Shown here: in pieces, positions 38,677 through 46,162 of the stretch
How the letters are laid out: each line of letters opens with the position of its first letter
Position numbering within the stretch: the first letter of the stretch is position 1
NCBI GenBank assembly: GCA_002371495.1
Contig: DFIX01000025.1
Span: forward strand, 1 to 46,162
DNA: 46,162 nt
Reading direction: 5' to 3'
Source: Eggerthellaceae bacterium UBA3686
Lineage (GTDB): Bacteria > Actinomycetota > Coriobacteriia > Coriobacteriales > Eggerthellaceae
Translations under genes and position numbers: made by a program
The notes under the pieces: generated by a model
The model's input: the letters and a program-made list of their open reading frames with translations, nothing else
Told to the model about the DNA's origin: nothing
Database searches by the model: none

Positions 38677-40371
38677 TTAGGCAGTACGCTTCAGGCGACC
38701 GAGCACTTTTCCGATAAGCGCGGTTACAAGGCGCATCTCGGGAACGCGGAAGAGCGCGCACAACCCGAAGGCCACGACCAAGCCGATTCCGCCGGCCACG
38801 ACAAGCCGGACGAAACCGCCCAGCATGCCCGTGCCCACCGGAAGCCAAGTTGAGATGAGGTACGACAACGGTGTAGCCACGGCTGTTGCAGCCACCACTC
38901 GGATAATGAGCCAGAAGACCGACCTCAGCTTGAAAGCACCGATCATGCGGCGCAACATGACAATGAGGATGATGCAGCAAGCGCCATAATAGATGATATC
39001 GGCGATAGGCACCCCGACCAGCCCAAGAACACCCGGCCGGCACAGCACGTAATACAGCACGCACTGAACGATAACCATTACGCAGCTCACCGCGGCAAAA
39101 TGCATGAACTTGCGAATCGATGCGTAAACGTTGTACAAGAAGAAGAGCACCGCGTAAAACGGCAGCGAATAGAGCCAGGCGGCGAGCACCGTCGAGACGT
39201 ACGCAACGTCGCCCGATCCGAAGGCGCCAGCTTGGAACAGCTCCATAAGGGGGATGGCCAGGCCTATCATGATGCCCGCCATCGGGATGACGAGCATGAG
39301 ATTACCTGAAAGGCCAGCGCGGACGAGCTCGCGCAACGCGGGCAGGTCATCTTTGGCAGCCGCCTCGCCCATCTCGGTAAACAGCGCACGCGAAAGCGAA
39401 ACGGACACAACGCCATACGGAAGCTGAAACCACGTCCAGGCGTACAGCAACGTCGACGGACCGTTGTCGCCAACGGAGAGCGAAAATGCGTTGCGGCACG
39501 AGAACGCCACGAGGGTGCCCACGATGTAGAGCATGGTGGGAAGCGCGATCTTCATCGCCTCGACGAGCGCCGGGTCCTTGAGGTTGATATACGCCCGATA
39601 CCTAAAGCCCATCTTGGCCAAAGCCGGAATCTGCACGATTGCCTGAATAGCCACGCCGAGCGTCGTACCGACGCCCAACACGAGAATGGCGAGCTGCTGG
39701 TTGGTCGGTGCGATGAAAATGTACGAGAAGAACGAGACTATCACGCACACGTTGTTGAGCGCGGGGGCGATTGCCGGCAGAAAGTACACGCGGTTGGCGT
39801 TGAGCACCGCCGTCACGATACCGCTTATGCCGTAGAACACGATTTGGAAGGCGAAGATGCGGAAGAACGCGACCGACAATTCCACAACCTCGTCGGTCTC
39901 GCCCACAGTAAACGTCTGCGTCGCGATGAGCTGCGGGGCGAACAGGCTCGACAGTAACGTAAGAGCCCCGAGCACGATAATCGTGAGGTTCAGCAGATTG
40001 TTCGCGAAATCGTCGCTTCCCGACTCTCCCCGCTTTTCTTTCTCGAGCAGATACACCGGGATGAACGCCGCCCCCAGGAGGCCGCCCGCAACCAGGTCAA
40101 ACACGACATTGGGCATATTGTTGGCCACTTGGTAGGCACTCGTAATCAGCGAGTTTCCCAGGGCGAATGCCATGGCCCACGTGCGTACGAGGCCCGTTAC
40201 GCGCGAGATGAGCGTTGCGGCAGACATGAGCGCTGTCGATTTGGCAACCGATTCGTGCGTTTGCTCGTCGACCGCCGGCTTCGCCTGCTCGTCGCCCGGG
40301 GATGCCAGTTGCTGATCCGTCCCCTGAGCTGACTGCTCGTCTTGCGTTTCTGCTTGGTGCTGGGCCATCAT
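38677..40371 (-). CDS. murJ: Lipid II flippase MurJ (MviN)
   Basis: 564 residues. A Gln/Glu-rich cytoplasmic tail of about 50 residues precedes the MurJ core of about 14 membrane helices, beginning ALMSAATLISRVTGLVRT and containing the family block ANNMPNVVFDLVAGGLLGAAFIPVY. MurJ moves lipid II from the inner to the outer face so FtsW/FtsI can use it. This actinobacterial copy has no C-terminal pseudokinase or carbohydrate-binding part. Its start (ATG 40371 or 40368) is divergent from nadK. It acts with the dcw cluster although it lies 7 kb from it. Confidence 0.95.
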   Translation of the reverse strand: MMAQHQAETQDEQSAQGTDQQLASPGDEQAKPAVDEQTHESVAKSTALMSAATLISRVTGLVRTWAMAFALGNSLITSAYQVANNMPNVVFDLVAGGLLGAAFIPVYLLEKEKRGESGSDDFANNLLNLTIIVLGALTLLSSLFAPQLIATQTFTVGETDEVVELSVAFFRIFAFQIVFYGISGIVTAVLNANRVYFLPAIAPALNNVCVIVSFFSYIFIAPTNQQLAILVLGVGTTLGVAIQAIVQIPALAKMGFRYRAYINLKDPALVEAMKIALPTMLYIVGTLVAFSCRNAFSLSVGDNGPSTLLYAWTWFQLPYGVVSVSLSRALFTEMGEAAAKDDLPALRELVRAGLSGNLMLVIPMAGIMIGLAIPLMELFQAGAFGSGDVAYVSTVLAAWLYSLPFYAVLFFLYNVYASIRKFMHFAAVSCVMVIVQCVLYYVLCRPGVLGLVGVPIADIIYYGACCIILIVMLRRMIGAFKLRSVFWLIIRVVAATAVATPLSYLISTWLPVGTGMLGGFVRLVVAGGIGLVVAFGLCALFRVPEMRLVTALIGKVLGRLKRTA

Positions 40372-40435
40372 CCGTCCATTTCGAATCCGTCGCTCCGACC
40401 AAACGGGAACAACGCGCTTTTATTGCAGGCTTGTA

Positions 40436-40441
40436 TATAAT
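40436..40441 (+). promoter_or_regulatory. Possible -10 box of nadK
   Basis: Consensus TATAAT 61 bases before the nadK start, without a convincing -35. The 131-bp gap to murJ must hold promoters for both divergent genes. Confidence 0.3.
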
Positions 40442-40502
40442 GAATCAACTACCGCTACACGGAGTGCGATTCACCCGAAATCCCGAAAAGGGGCCGCAGG
40501 TT

Positions 40503-41390
40503 ATGAAGATACTGATAGTTGCCAACAGGCAAAATGCCACGACCATCGATTCGATGTTTCAGATCGTGGCATACCTGGATTCTCAAGGCATCGGGCATGC
40601 CGAAATCGACGTCACCCAGCTTCCCGACAGCGCGTTCGTATTCGGCGGTCACCCAGCATCTGAAATAGCTCCTGAGCTGGAAAACGGCATCGACCTGATC
40701 ATAACGCTCGGAGGCGACGGCACTTTGCTGCACACCGCCCGACTTGCCTATGTGCTTGACGCGCCCATTCTGGGCATCAATTTCGGGCATATGGGCTTTC
40801 TGACCAACACGGTCGAAAACGGCACCATCGCGCTCATCGCCGACGCCTTGGCTGACGAGATTGTGCGCGAGCAACGAACCAACCTGCATATTCAGGTTAT
40901 CTGCGAAGGCGACGAGCTCGAGCCTCCAGAGGGTCCGCGAGAGTTCTTCGCCCTAAACGAGATAGCCATAGCCCGCGGCGCCATGGGTCATATCGTCGAG
41001 TTCGACCTGGACGTATCAGGCGACCGCGTGGCGCACATGCGCGGCGACGGCGTCATCGTCTCGACCGCCACCGGCTCGACCGCCTATGCGCTGTCGGCGG
41101 GAGGCCCGCTCGTCGGCCCGAGCCAACGCTGCCTTATCGTCGCACCGTTGGCTGCTCATACCCTGAACTCGCGCGCCATCGTAACCGAACACAACGACGT
41201 CGTGGAAGTCGCGCTCGAGGAAGGCTCCGCGAGCGCGCGCGAAGTTGCCCTGTTCGCCGACGGAGACGCACTCGAATTCGAACGGCCCATCTCGACCGTC
41301 ATCGTACGCGCCGGCGACTACCCCACCGTGCTCCTTAACCGCCGCTCAATGAGCTTCTACAAACAAATCGCTCGCACTTTCTTCGAATAA
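40503..41390 (+). CDS. nadK: NAD kinase
   Basis: 295 residues, cytoplasmic. It phosphorylates NAD to NADP with ATP or polyphosphate. Seen: GGDGT (70-74) with LGINFGHMGFLTN, the NE pair in FFALNEIAIARG, and STATGSTAYALSAGGP. Length is typical. The ATG at 40503 gives the family N-terminus MKILIVANR; the frame is open far upstream, but that stretch overlaps murJ. GCAGG lies just upstream. A strong two-way terminator overlaps its stop codon and the end of map. Confidence 0.95.
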   Translation: MKILIVANRQNATTIDSMFQIVAYLDSQGIGHAEIDVTQLPDSAFVFGGHPASEIAPELENGIDLIITLGGDGTLLHTARLAYVLDAPILGINFGHMGFLTNTVENGTIALIADALADEIVREQRTNLHIQVICEGDELEPPEGPREFFALNEIAIARGAMGHIVEFDLDVSGDRVAHMRGDGVIVSTATGSTAYALSAGGPLVGPSQRCLIVAPLAAHTLNSRAIVTEHNDVVEVALEEGSASAREVALFADGDALEFERPISTVIVRAGDYPTVLLNRRSMSFYKQIARTFFE

Positions 41391-41428
41391 AAATGTGAAA
41401 AAGGGGTCAGACCCCTTTTTCACATTTT
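41390..41428. terminator. Bidirectional terminator between convergent nadK and map, copy 6 of the GGGTC-GACCC palindromes
   Basis: AAAATGTGAAAAAGGGG pairs with CCCCTTTTTCACATTTT around TCAGA. The stem is perfect and has T-runs on both strands, so it can stop both genes. Its GGGGTCAGACCCC centre is that of the palindromes at 3293 and 36659. Confidence 0.8.
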
Positions 41429-42203
41429 AATTAACCGGCCTGTCGCGACCAGGCTCGACCGAGACGAGGATTGGGCCGTCCGCCGTTATGGCGACGGTCT
41501 TCTCGAAGTGGGCGGAAGGCAGACCGTCTTGGGTTACGACAAGCCAACCGTCGCGCATGACGTGGGTTTTATGCGTACCCATGGTAATCATGGGCTCAAT
41601 CGCAAGCACCATCCCCTCTTCGAGCTTCATGCCCGTATGACGAAAACCATAGTTGGGAACCTGCGGATCCTCGTGCATATCGCGCCCGATGCCATGGCCA
41701 GTATAATCTCGCACCACGCCAAAACCAGCTGCTTTGGCAACAGATTGCACCGCATGGCCGATATCGCCCAGACGGTTGCCGACTCGCGCCGCCGAAATAC
41801 CCGCCCATAAGCATTTTTCGGTCACTTCGAGCAAACGTTTTTTCTTCGGATCAACTTTGCCAACAGCGTATGTCCAAGCGTTGTCGCCCGCCCACCCGTC
41901 AACCGTGGCGCCAATGTCTATCGAGACGATGTCACCCGACCTCAGCTTTACGCTGCTCGACGGAATGCCGTGTACGATCTGCTCGTTTATCGAAGCGCAT
42001 AACGATCCCGGAAAACCGCCATACCCCTTGAACGTCGGAATGCCACCGTTCGAACGGATATAGTCTTCCGCAAACTCGTCGAGCTCGAGCGTCGAGACTC
42101 CTGGCACGCACCGCGCACCGACTTCTCGCAGTACCGCGGCAGACAAGCGCCCCGCTTCCTTCATAGCCTCGATTTCAGCAGGTGATTTGATGATTACAGC
42201 CAA
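41427..42203 (-). CDS. map: Methionine aminopeptidase, type I
   Basis: 258 residues. It removes the initiator methionine from new proteins. Metal ligands are in place: Asp in SIDIGATVDGWAGDNAWT (two Asp), His in YTGHGIGRDMHEDPQ, and Glu in AIEPMI and near the end. I chose the TTG at 42203, which has GGAG at proper spacing and gives MAVIIKSPAEIEAMKEAG, the usual family start. The ATG at 42215 is in frame but lacks a ribosome site. A short hairpin repeat (42233-42265) lies upstream in the likely leader. It stands between nadK and rplA rather than with secY/adk. Confidence 0.92.
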   Translation of the reverse strand: MAVIIKSPAEIEAMKEAGRLSAAVLREVGARCVPGVSTLELDEFAEDYIRSNGGIPTFKGYGGFPGSLCASINEQIVHGIPSSSVKLRSGDIVSIDIGATVDGWAGDNAWTYAVGKVDPKKKRLLEVTEKCLWAGISAARVGNRLGDIGHAVQSVAKAAGFGVVRDYTGHGIGRDMHEDPQVPNYGFRHTGMKLEEGMVLAIEPMITMGTHKTHVMRDGWLVVTQDGLPSAHFEKTVAITADGPILVSVEPGRDRPVN

Positions 42204-42232
42204 GACGCGCTCCATCCAAAATGAAATGCACA

Positions 42233-42265
42233 CAATGAGTCGCCTACCTGGTAAGTGACTCATTG
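42233..42265. repeat. Short ATGAGTC hairpin with CTACCTGGTAA core, copy 2
   Basis: CAATGAGTC (42233-42241) pairs with GACTCATTG (42257-42265) around CGCCTACCTGGTAAGT-like sequence; the centre TACCTGGTA is palindromic. Nearly the same element is at 20798-20828, with outer arms and centre conserved and linkers changed. Confidence 0.7.
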
Positions 42266-42275
42266 CAAGCATAAC

Positions 42276-42301
42276 AAAAAAGGGAGCCCGAAGGCTCCCT
42301 T
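42276..42301 (-). terminator. Terminator of rplA
   Basis: Minus strand: AGGGAGCC, TTCG, GGCTCCCT and then TTTTTT-like run. It begins 27 bases after the rplA stop and separates it from map. Confidence 0.88.
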
Positions 42302-42327
42302 TCTAACGTTCGATGTGCAGGCTATTG

Positions 42328-43050
42328 CTATTCAGCAGCAGCTTCGGACTTGACGTCGTACTCGCGGGTAACGGAGCTGTCGACCTTGACGCCCGGGCTC
42401 ATGGTGGAAGCCACGGTAATCGACTTGACGTACTTGCCCTTAGCGGTCGACGGCTTCATGCGCAGAACCTCGTCGTACACGACGCCGTAGTTCTGAGCAA
42501 GCTGCTCGACCGAGAAGCTCGTCTTGCCAATGATGACGTGAGCGATGCCGTAACGGTCAGCACGATACTCTACACGGCCGCCCTTCAGCTCGTTGATAGC
42601 CTTGGCAACATCGGGGGTAACGGTGCCCAACTTGGGGTTGGGCATAAGGCCACGGGGGCCGAGAATCTTGCCCAGACGACCAACTTTGCCCATCTGATCG
42701 GGGGTAGCAACGGCTGCGTCGAAGTTAATCTCGCCAGCCTGAATGTCGGCCACGAGGTCATCGCTACCGACGATGTCGGCGCCGGCTTCCTCAGCCGCAC
42801 GAGCAGCCTCGCCCTCGGCGAATACGGCAACGCGAACCGTCTTGCCCGAGCCATTCGGCAGGCTCACGGTACCACGCAGCTGCTGGTCGGCCTTGCGGGT
42901 ATCGATGCCCAGACGGAAATGCGCTTCGACGGTCTCGTCGAACTTAGCAGAAGCAACTTCCTTCAGAAGCTCGAATGCCTCGTAAGGGGCATAGACCTGA
43001 TCGCCGATTTTCTCGACTGCTGCACGGTAGTTCTTTGATTTCTTAGCCAT
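42328..43050 (-). CDS. rplA: 50S ribosomal protein L1
   Basis: 240 residues. L1 binds 23S rRNA in the mobile stalk of the exit site and can repress its own mRNA. Seen: LPNGSGKTVRVAVFAEG, the signature GPRGLMPNPKLGTVT and the GRVEYRADRYGIAHV block. Length is typical. A 320-bp gap with a strong hairpin separates it from rplK upstream, more than is usual for rplKA. rplJ/rplL do not follow; a terminator and map do. Confidence 0.97.
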   Translation of the reverse strand: MAKKSKNYRAAVEKIGDQVYAPYEAFELLKEVASAKFDETVEAHFRLGIDTRKADQQLRGTVSLPNGSGKTVRVAVFAEGEAARAAEEAGADIVGSDDLVADIQAGEINFDAAVATPDQMGKVGRLGKILGPRGLMPNPKLGTVTPDVAKAINELKGGRVEYRADRYGIAHVIIGKTSFSVEQLAQNYGVVYDEVLRMKPSTAKGKYVKSITVASTMSPGVKVDSSVTREYDVKSEAAAE

Positions 43051-43231
43051 TAGTTTCTCCTTCGTGGTGGCTAACGAATGCCAGAGGCATCTTCGAATGC
43101 CAAAGGCACTCTCCCAACTTATATGACCAGCGCTTTAGCGCTTAAGCCCAAACTCACGCTCATTAAGAACGTTATGGTCGACCCATAATCAAACATCAAA
43201 ATAGTTGCAGGTCCAACCAAGTCAGCGAGGG

Positions 43232-43324
43232 CGATTCTGACGAGTGCGATGGCCCCGCCTTTCGACCGAAGCGTACTTTGGTACGCGAGGGCGAAAACAA
43301 GGGGCCAGCGTGCCGTCAGAATCG
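43232..43324. repeat. 93-bp nested palindrome between rplK and rplA
   Basis: CGATTCTGACG (43232-43242) pairs with CGTCAGAATCG (43314-43324); inward are GGCCCC (43251-43256) with GGGGCC (43301-43306) and a central CGTAC-TTTG-GTACG hairpin. It fills much of the 320-bp rplK-rplA gap. The rest of the gap (43051-43231) contains the rplA ribosome site and short GAATGCCA direct repeats near 43075-43105. Confidence 0.7.
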
Positions 43325-43339
43325 GCCGCAGCGTCGACG

Positions 43340-43366
43340 ATTGCGCCCGCCGAAGGCGGGCGCAAT
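43340..43366 (-). terminator. Strong hairpin after rplK
   Basis: Minus strand: ATTGCGCCCGCC, TTC, GGCGGGCGCAAT, four bases after the rplK stop. No T-run follows, so it may be an attenuator or RNA-stabilising stem rather than a full stop. Confidence 0.6.
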
Positions 43367-43370
43367 TAAA

Positions 43371-43868
43371 CTACTGACCCATCTGGCGCAGCTGCTCAGC
43401 CAGCTTACGCGACGGAATGTACTTCTTCTTCATCTCGCGGCCTTCGATGCGCACGCCCATCGAACGAGCGGTGCCGGCAATAATCTCCATCGCAGCTTCG
43501 ATCGTGTTGGCGTTGAGGTCCGGCATCTTGGTCTCGGCAATCTCACGCAGCTGGTCTTCGGTCAGCGTGCCCACGAAACGCAGCTGCGGAATGCCGGAAC
43601 CGCTCTGGATGCCGAGCTTTTCCTTGATCAGCACGGCCGCCGGAGGGGTCTTGCAGATGAAGGTGAAGGACTTGTCTTCGTAAACAGTAATCTCGACCGG
43701 GATGATGGTGCCGGACTGCTCCTGCGTCGCAGCGTTGAACTGCTGGCAGAACTGCATGATGTTGACGCCCTGAGCGCCAAGGGCAGGACCTACAGGAGGA
43801 GCCGGGTTTGCGGCACCGGCAGGAATCTGAAGCTTAATGAAGCCTGTAACTTTCTTCGCGGGAGGCAT
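43371..43868 (-). CDS. rplK: 50S ribosomal protein L11 with C-terminal extension
   Basis: 165 residues, against about 141-143 for most bacteria. L11 binds the GTPase-associated region of 23S rRNA. Seen: KLQIPAGAANPAPPVGPALGAQGVNI and FCQQFNA, FTFICKTPPAAVLIK, and GTARSMGV where L11 usually ends. The extra residues (about 143-165, REMKKKYIPSRKLAEQLRQMGQ, in part) are basic and helical in appearance. The ATG at 43868 follows AAAGGA. nusG lies upstream by 91 bases. Confidence 0.96.
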   Translation of the reverse strand: MPPAKKVTGFIKLQIPAGAANPAPPVGPALGAQGVNIMQFCQQFNAATQEQSGTIIPVEITVYEDKSFTFICKTPPAAVLIKEKLGIQSGSGIPQLRFVGTLTEDQLREIAETKMPDLNANTIEAAMEIIAGTARSMGVRIEGREMKKKYIPSRKLAEQLRQMGQ

Positions 43869-43959
43869 ATCAATAATCCTTTCGGTTTATATCTAAATAT
43901 TTATAGCAAGCGTTCGCGAGAAGCCCCGGTCCACGCGGGCACGTACGCTCGTTATCGTC

Positions 43960-44496
43960 TTATACTCGTGCAACCTGGTCGAACGAAAGCTCGACTGGAG
44001 TCTCGCGACCGAAAATCGAAACCATGACGCGCACCTTGCCGGCGTCGGGCATGACTTCTGCCACCGTGCCGTCGAAGTCCACGAACGGCCCCGAAACGAC
44101 CTTGACGGTCTGGCCGATTTCGATGCTGGTCGTGGCTTTCTTCTGAACGCCGACGCGCGGCTTGCCAACGCCCATGATCTTGTTGTATTCCTCGCGGGTC
44201 AGAGGCTCGGGATTACCCTGGCTGCCGACGAAGCCGGTGACACCAGGGGTATTGCGCACGATAGACCAGCTATCGGGATCGAGCTCCATGCGAACGAGGA
44301 CGTAGCCGGGAAGAACCTTCTTCTCCGATTCGACTCGCTTGCCGCCCTCTTTGATCTCGGTCACGGTCTCGGTCGGAATCTCGATCTTGAAGATCTTGTT
44401 CTCGAGGCCCATCGACTCGATACGCTGAATCAGATTCTGGCGGACCTTGTTCTCGTAGCCCGAGTAGGTATGCAGCACGTACCACTTCTTAGCCAT
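43960..44496 (-). CDS. nusG: Transcription termination/antitermination factor NusG
   Basis: 178 residues. N-terminal NGN domain (KWYVLHTYSGYENKV to about residue 110) binds RNA polymerase; the KOW domain (about 125-178, with GQTVKVVSGPFVDFDG) binds Rho or S10. Seen: PGYVLVRMELDPDSWSIVRNTPGVTGFVG (in part). No long acidic actinobacterial N-terminal extension. It starts 3 bases after the secE stop, so the two are co-transcribed. Confidence 0.97.
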   Translation of the reverse strand: MAKKWYVLHTYSGYENKVRQNLIQRIESMGLENKIFKIEIPTETVTEIKEGGKRVESEKKVLPGYVLVRMELDPDSWSIVRNTPGVTGFVGSQGNPEPLTREEYNKIMGVGKPRVGVQKKATTSIEIGQTVKVVSGPFVDFDGTVAEVMPDAGKVRVMVSIFGRETPVELSFDQVARV

Positions 44497-44499
44497 CGT

Positions 44500-44910
44500 T
44501 TAAGCCCCCAAACCAGAAAGCGCAACGAGGGCCGGCGTGATGATGACGTTGTCGAGGACGGCAACGTACACGCCGAAAAAGACAAGAGCACCGACGACGA
44601 CGCCGGTCCAACGCACGACATCCTGGCGGGTCGGCCAGGTAACACGCTTCATCTCGGCGCGGACGTCTTTCAGGAACTGGAAGCGGGTCTTCTTGACCTT
44701 CTTCTCTTCCTTCTTGACAGCTGCAGCCTGGTTCTTAGCCTCGGGCTTGTCGGCCTTCTTCTTGAACAGGCCGCCCTTAGACTCCTCGGCCGCTGCCTCG
44801 GCAATCTCGGGTTTGTTCTCGGCAGCCGCCTCGTCGCGCAATTGGCGATCTTTGCGGTTTTCTTTGGCGGCGCTTGCCTTGGCTCGCTGCGTCTTAGACT
44901 TGTGGGCCAT
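44500..44910 (-). CDS. secE: Preprotein translocase subunit SecE
   Basis: 136 residues. A Lys/Glu/Ala-rich N-terminal part of about 75 residues precedes the SecE domain: FLKDVRAEMKRVTWPTRQD (amphipathic helix) and one membrane helix (about 105-125). SecE clamps SecY in the Sec channel. The extended charged N-terminus is common in actinobacteria. It lies between the tRNA-Trp gene and nusG, the standard order. Confidence 0.94.
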   Translation of the reverse strand: MAHKSKTQRAKASAAKENRKDRQLRDEAAAENKPEIAEAAAEESKGGLFKKKADKPEAKNQAAAVKKEEKKVKKTRFQFLKDVRAEMKRVTWPTRQDVVRWTGVVVGALVFFGVYVAVLDNVIITPALVALSGLGA

Positions 44911-45021
44911 GCTCGACCTCAGTTTCTTCGATAACTAAACCTGCTTCTAAACATCAAACAAGCAGCCTGGCTTCAAGTTGCTCACTAGCAAATTGAACAC
45001 AAGCTGCTCGGTAAAACAAGC

Positions 45022-45097
45022 TGGCAGGCCAGGAAGGACTCGAACCCTCAACTTCCGGTTTTGGAGACCGACGCTCTACCAATTGAACTACTGGCCT
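45022..45097 (-). tRNA. tRNA-Trp(CCA)
   Basis: 76 bases with encoded CCA. Acceptor AGGCCAG/CTGGCCT, discriminator G. Anticodon loop CTCCAAA gives anticodon CCA. T loop TTCGAGT. It lies between rpmG and secE, a conserved place for this gene. Confidence 0.96.
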
Positions 45098-45119
45098 ATG
45101 CGCTTGCTTCTCCCCTATC

Positions 45120-45269
45120 TTAACGGGTTTCGCGATGAAGGGTGTGGTGACCGCACCACTTGCAATATTTCTTCATCTCGATACGATCGGGGTTGTTCTG
45201 CTTGTTCTTCTTGGTCGTGTAGTTACGGCGCTTGCACTCAGTACACGCCAAGGTGATCATCGTACGCAT
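45120..45269 (-). CDS. rpmG: 50S ribosomal protein L33
   Basis: 49 residues. It reads MRTMITLACTECKRRNYTTK and ends HHTLHRETR. Two CxxC pairs (CTEC and CKWC) form a zinc ribbon, the zinc-bound form of L33. The ATG at 45269 follows AAGGAG at 9 bases. It lies between tuf and tRNA-Trp. Confidence 0.96.
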   Translation of the reverse strand: MRTMITLACTECKRRNYTTKKNKQNNPDRIEMKKYCKWCGHHTLHRETR

Positions 45270-45334
45270 CTGATAAAACTCCTTATGCCTTTACTGGAAG
45301 ACCAGGCATTGTTCGTGACACATGAATTTTGGGA

Positions 45335-45362
45335 ACGGGGCCCGCCCACGAGCGGGCCCCGT
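45335..45362 (-). terminator. GC-rich hairpin after tuf
   Basis: Minus strand: ACGGGGCCCGC, six-base loop, GCGGGCCCCGT, 21 bases after the tuf stop, followed by TTCCC. The T-run is poor, so some read-through into rpmG is possible. Confidence 0.65.
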
Positions 45363-45383
45363 AACAGGTGCATCCGAAAATCG

Positions 45384-46162
45384 TTACTTGTAGATCTTCG
45401 TGACACGGCCAGAGCCAACGGTGCGACCACCCTCGCGGATAGCCAGGCGCAGGCCCTCTTCCATCGCGATCGGGTGAATCAGCTCAGCGTGAATCAGCAC
45501 GTTGTCGCCAGGCATAACCATCTCGGTGCCCTCGGGCAGGTGTGCAACACCAGTAACGTCGGTGGTGCGGAAGTAGAACTGCGGACGATAGCCATCGAAG
45601 AACGGGGTGTGGCGGCCGCCCTCTTCCTTGGTCAGGATGTAGATCTGAGCGTCGAACTCAGTATGCGGGGTCACGGAACCCGGCTTGCACAGAACCTGGC
45701 CACGCTCGATCTCTTCGCGCTTGATGCCGCGGAGCAGGCAGCCGATGTTGTCGCCGGCCTGAGCCTCGTCGAGCAGCTTGCGGAACATCTCGATGCCGGT
45801 GCAGACCGTGGTCTGGGTCTCTTTGATGCCGACGATCTCGAGCGGGTCGTTGAGGTGCAGAACACCGCGCTCAACACGACCGGTAGCGACGGTACCACGG
45901 CCAGTAATGGTCATGGTGTCCTCGACAGCCATCAGGAACGGCTTGTCGGTGTCACGCTCGGGGGTCGGGATGTAGCTGTCGACTGCATCCAGGAGCTCCC
46001 AGATGGCATCCTGCCACTTGGGATCGCCCTCGAGGGCCTTCAGAGCAGAACCGCGGATGATCGGGGTGTCGTCTCCAGGGAACTCGTACTTGTCGAGGAG
46101 CTCGCGGGTCTCCATCTCGACCAGGTCGATGAGCTCTTCGTCGTCGACCATGTCGCACTTGT
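45384..46162 (-). CDS. tuf: Elongation factor Tu, C-terminal part (cut by the window edge)
   Basis: The last 258 or so residues of EF-Tu, running off the right edge, so the start and the GTP-binding P-loop are outside. EF-Tu brings aminoacyl-tRNA to the ribosome. Seen: KCDMVDDEELIDLVEMETRE at the edge (NKxD-type region just beyond), FPGDDTPIIRGSALKAL (G5 SAL motif), GRGTVATGRVERG of domain 2, and FRTTDVTG with the C-terminal RTVGSGRVTKIYK of domain 3. Nothing suggests a broken gene. Confidence 0.97.
   Translation of the reverse strand, partial: KCDMVDDEELIDLVEMETRELLDKYEFPGDDTPIIRGSALKALEGDPKWQDAIWELLDAVDSYIPTPERDTDKPFLMAVEDTMTITGRGTVATGRVERGVLHLNDPLEIVGIKETQTTVCTGIEMFRKLLDEAQAGDNIGCLLRGIKREEIERGQVLCKPGSVTPHTEFDAQIYILTKEEGGRHTPFFDGYRPQFYFRTTDVTGVAHLPEGTEMVMPGDNVLIHAELIHPIAMEEGLRLAIREGGRTVGSGRVTKIYK

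Noticed and set aside
1..46162. CRISPR array or prophage
   Set aside because: No regularly spaced direct repeats, and no phage structural, lysis or integrase gene beyond one housekeeping-type Xer recombinase.

Overview
The window reads as chromosome of a high-GC, anaerobic Gram-positive bacterium, most likely an actinobacterium of the class Coriobacteriia (Eggerthellaceae-like). This is inferred from gene content and composition only: a complete division and cell-wall (dcw) set with a meso-diaminopimelate-type MurE, a two-iron superoxide reductase typical of anaerobes, secreted NlpC/P60 hydrolases, a UPF0371/DUF1846 protein, and a tuf-rpmG-trnW-secE-nusG-rplK-rplA block.

Layout. Positions 1-7.8 kb (minus strand) carry two paralogous secreted NlpC/P60 hydrolases, a strongly divergent methionyl-tRNA synthetase, an S49 (SppA-like) membrane protease and ornithine carbamoyltransferase. 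Positions 7.9-10.2 kb hold tRNA-Arg(TCT), a membrane-anchored degenerate exonuclease-fold protein, tRNA-Lys(CTT) with a partial upstream duplicate, tRNA-His(GTG), and a 40-residue hydrophobic peptide gene facing a small convergent RNA. Positions 10.3-15.0 kb encode a 1040-residue vWA surface protein whose core is AT-rich, and a Ser-rich membrane protein with an acidic Tyr-rich tail. Positions 15.1-31.6 kb are the dcw cluster, transcribed leftwards as mraZ-rsmH-ftsL-ftsI-murE-murF-mraY-murD-ftsW-murG, then an opposite-strand gene of unknown function, then murC-ftsQ. ftsA and ftsZ are not in the window. Positions 31.9-42.3 kb hold xerC/D, a ClC-type channel, rarA, superoxide reductase, DUF1846, murJ, nadK and map. 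Positions 42.3-46.2 kb are the ribosomal/secretion block, ending in a tuf cut by the window edge.

How the genes work together. mraZ to ftsW/murG, murC and ftsQ make lipid II and the septal synthase complex. murJ, 7 kb away, flips lipid II, and the NlpC/P60 pair would cut the finished peptidoglycan. mraZ has a well-formed promoter whose spacer holds two GTGG repeats 10 bp apart, as expected for MraZ autoregulation. tuf, rpmG, trnW, secE, nusG, rplK and rplA serve translation, transcription elongation and secretion.

What stands out. The window is unusually rich in palindromic repeats. One family of about 110 bp (five members) has 21-bp arms that differ between copies but stay perfectly complementary within each intact copy. 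A different 205-bp palindrome with perfect 46-bp arms sits in frame inside murD and is translated. A convergent peptide/antisense-RNA locus at 9.83-10.15 kb looks like an Fst-type type I toxin-antitoxin module. The tRNA-Arg(TCT) replaces the near-universal G19-C56 tertiary pair by U19-A56.
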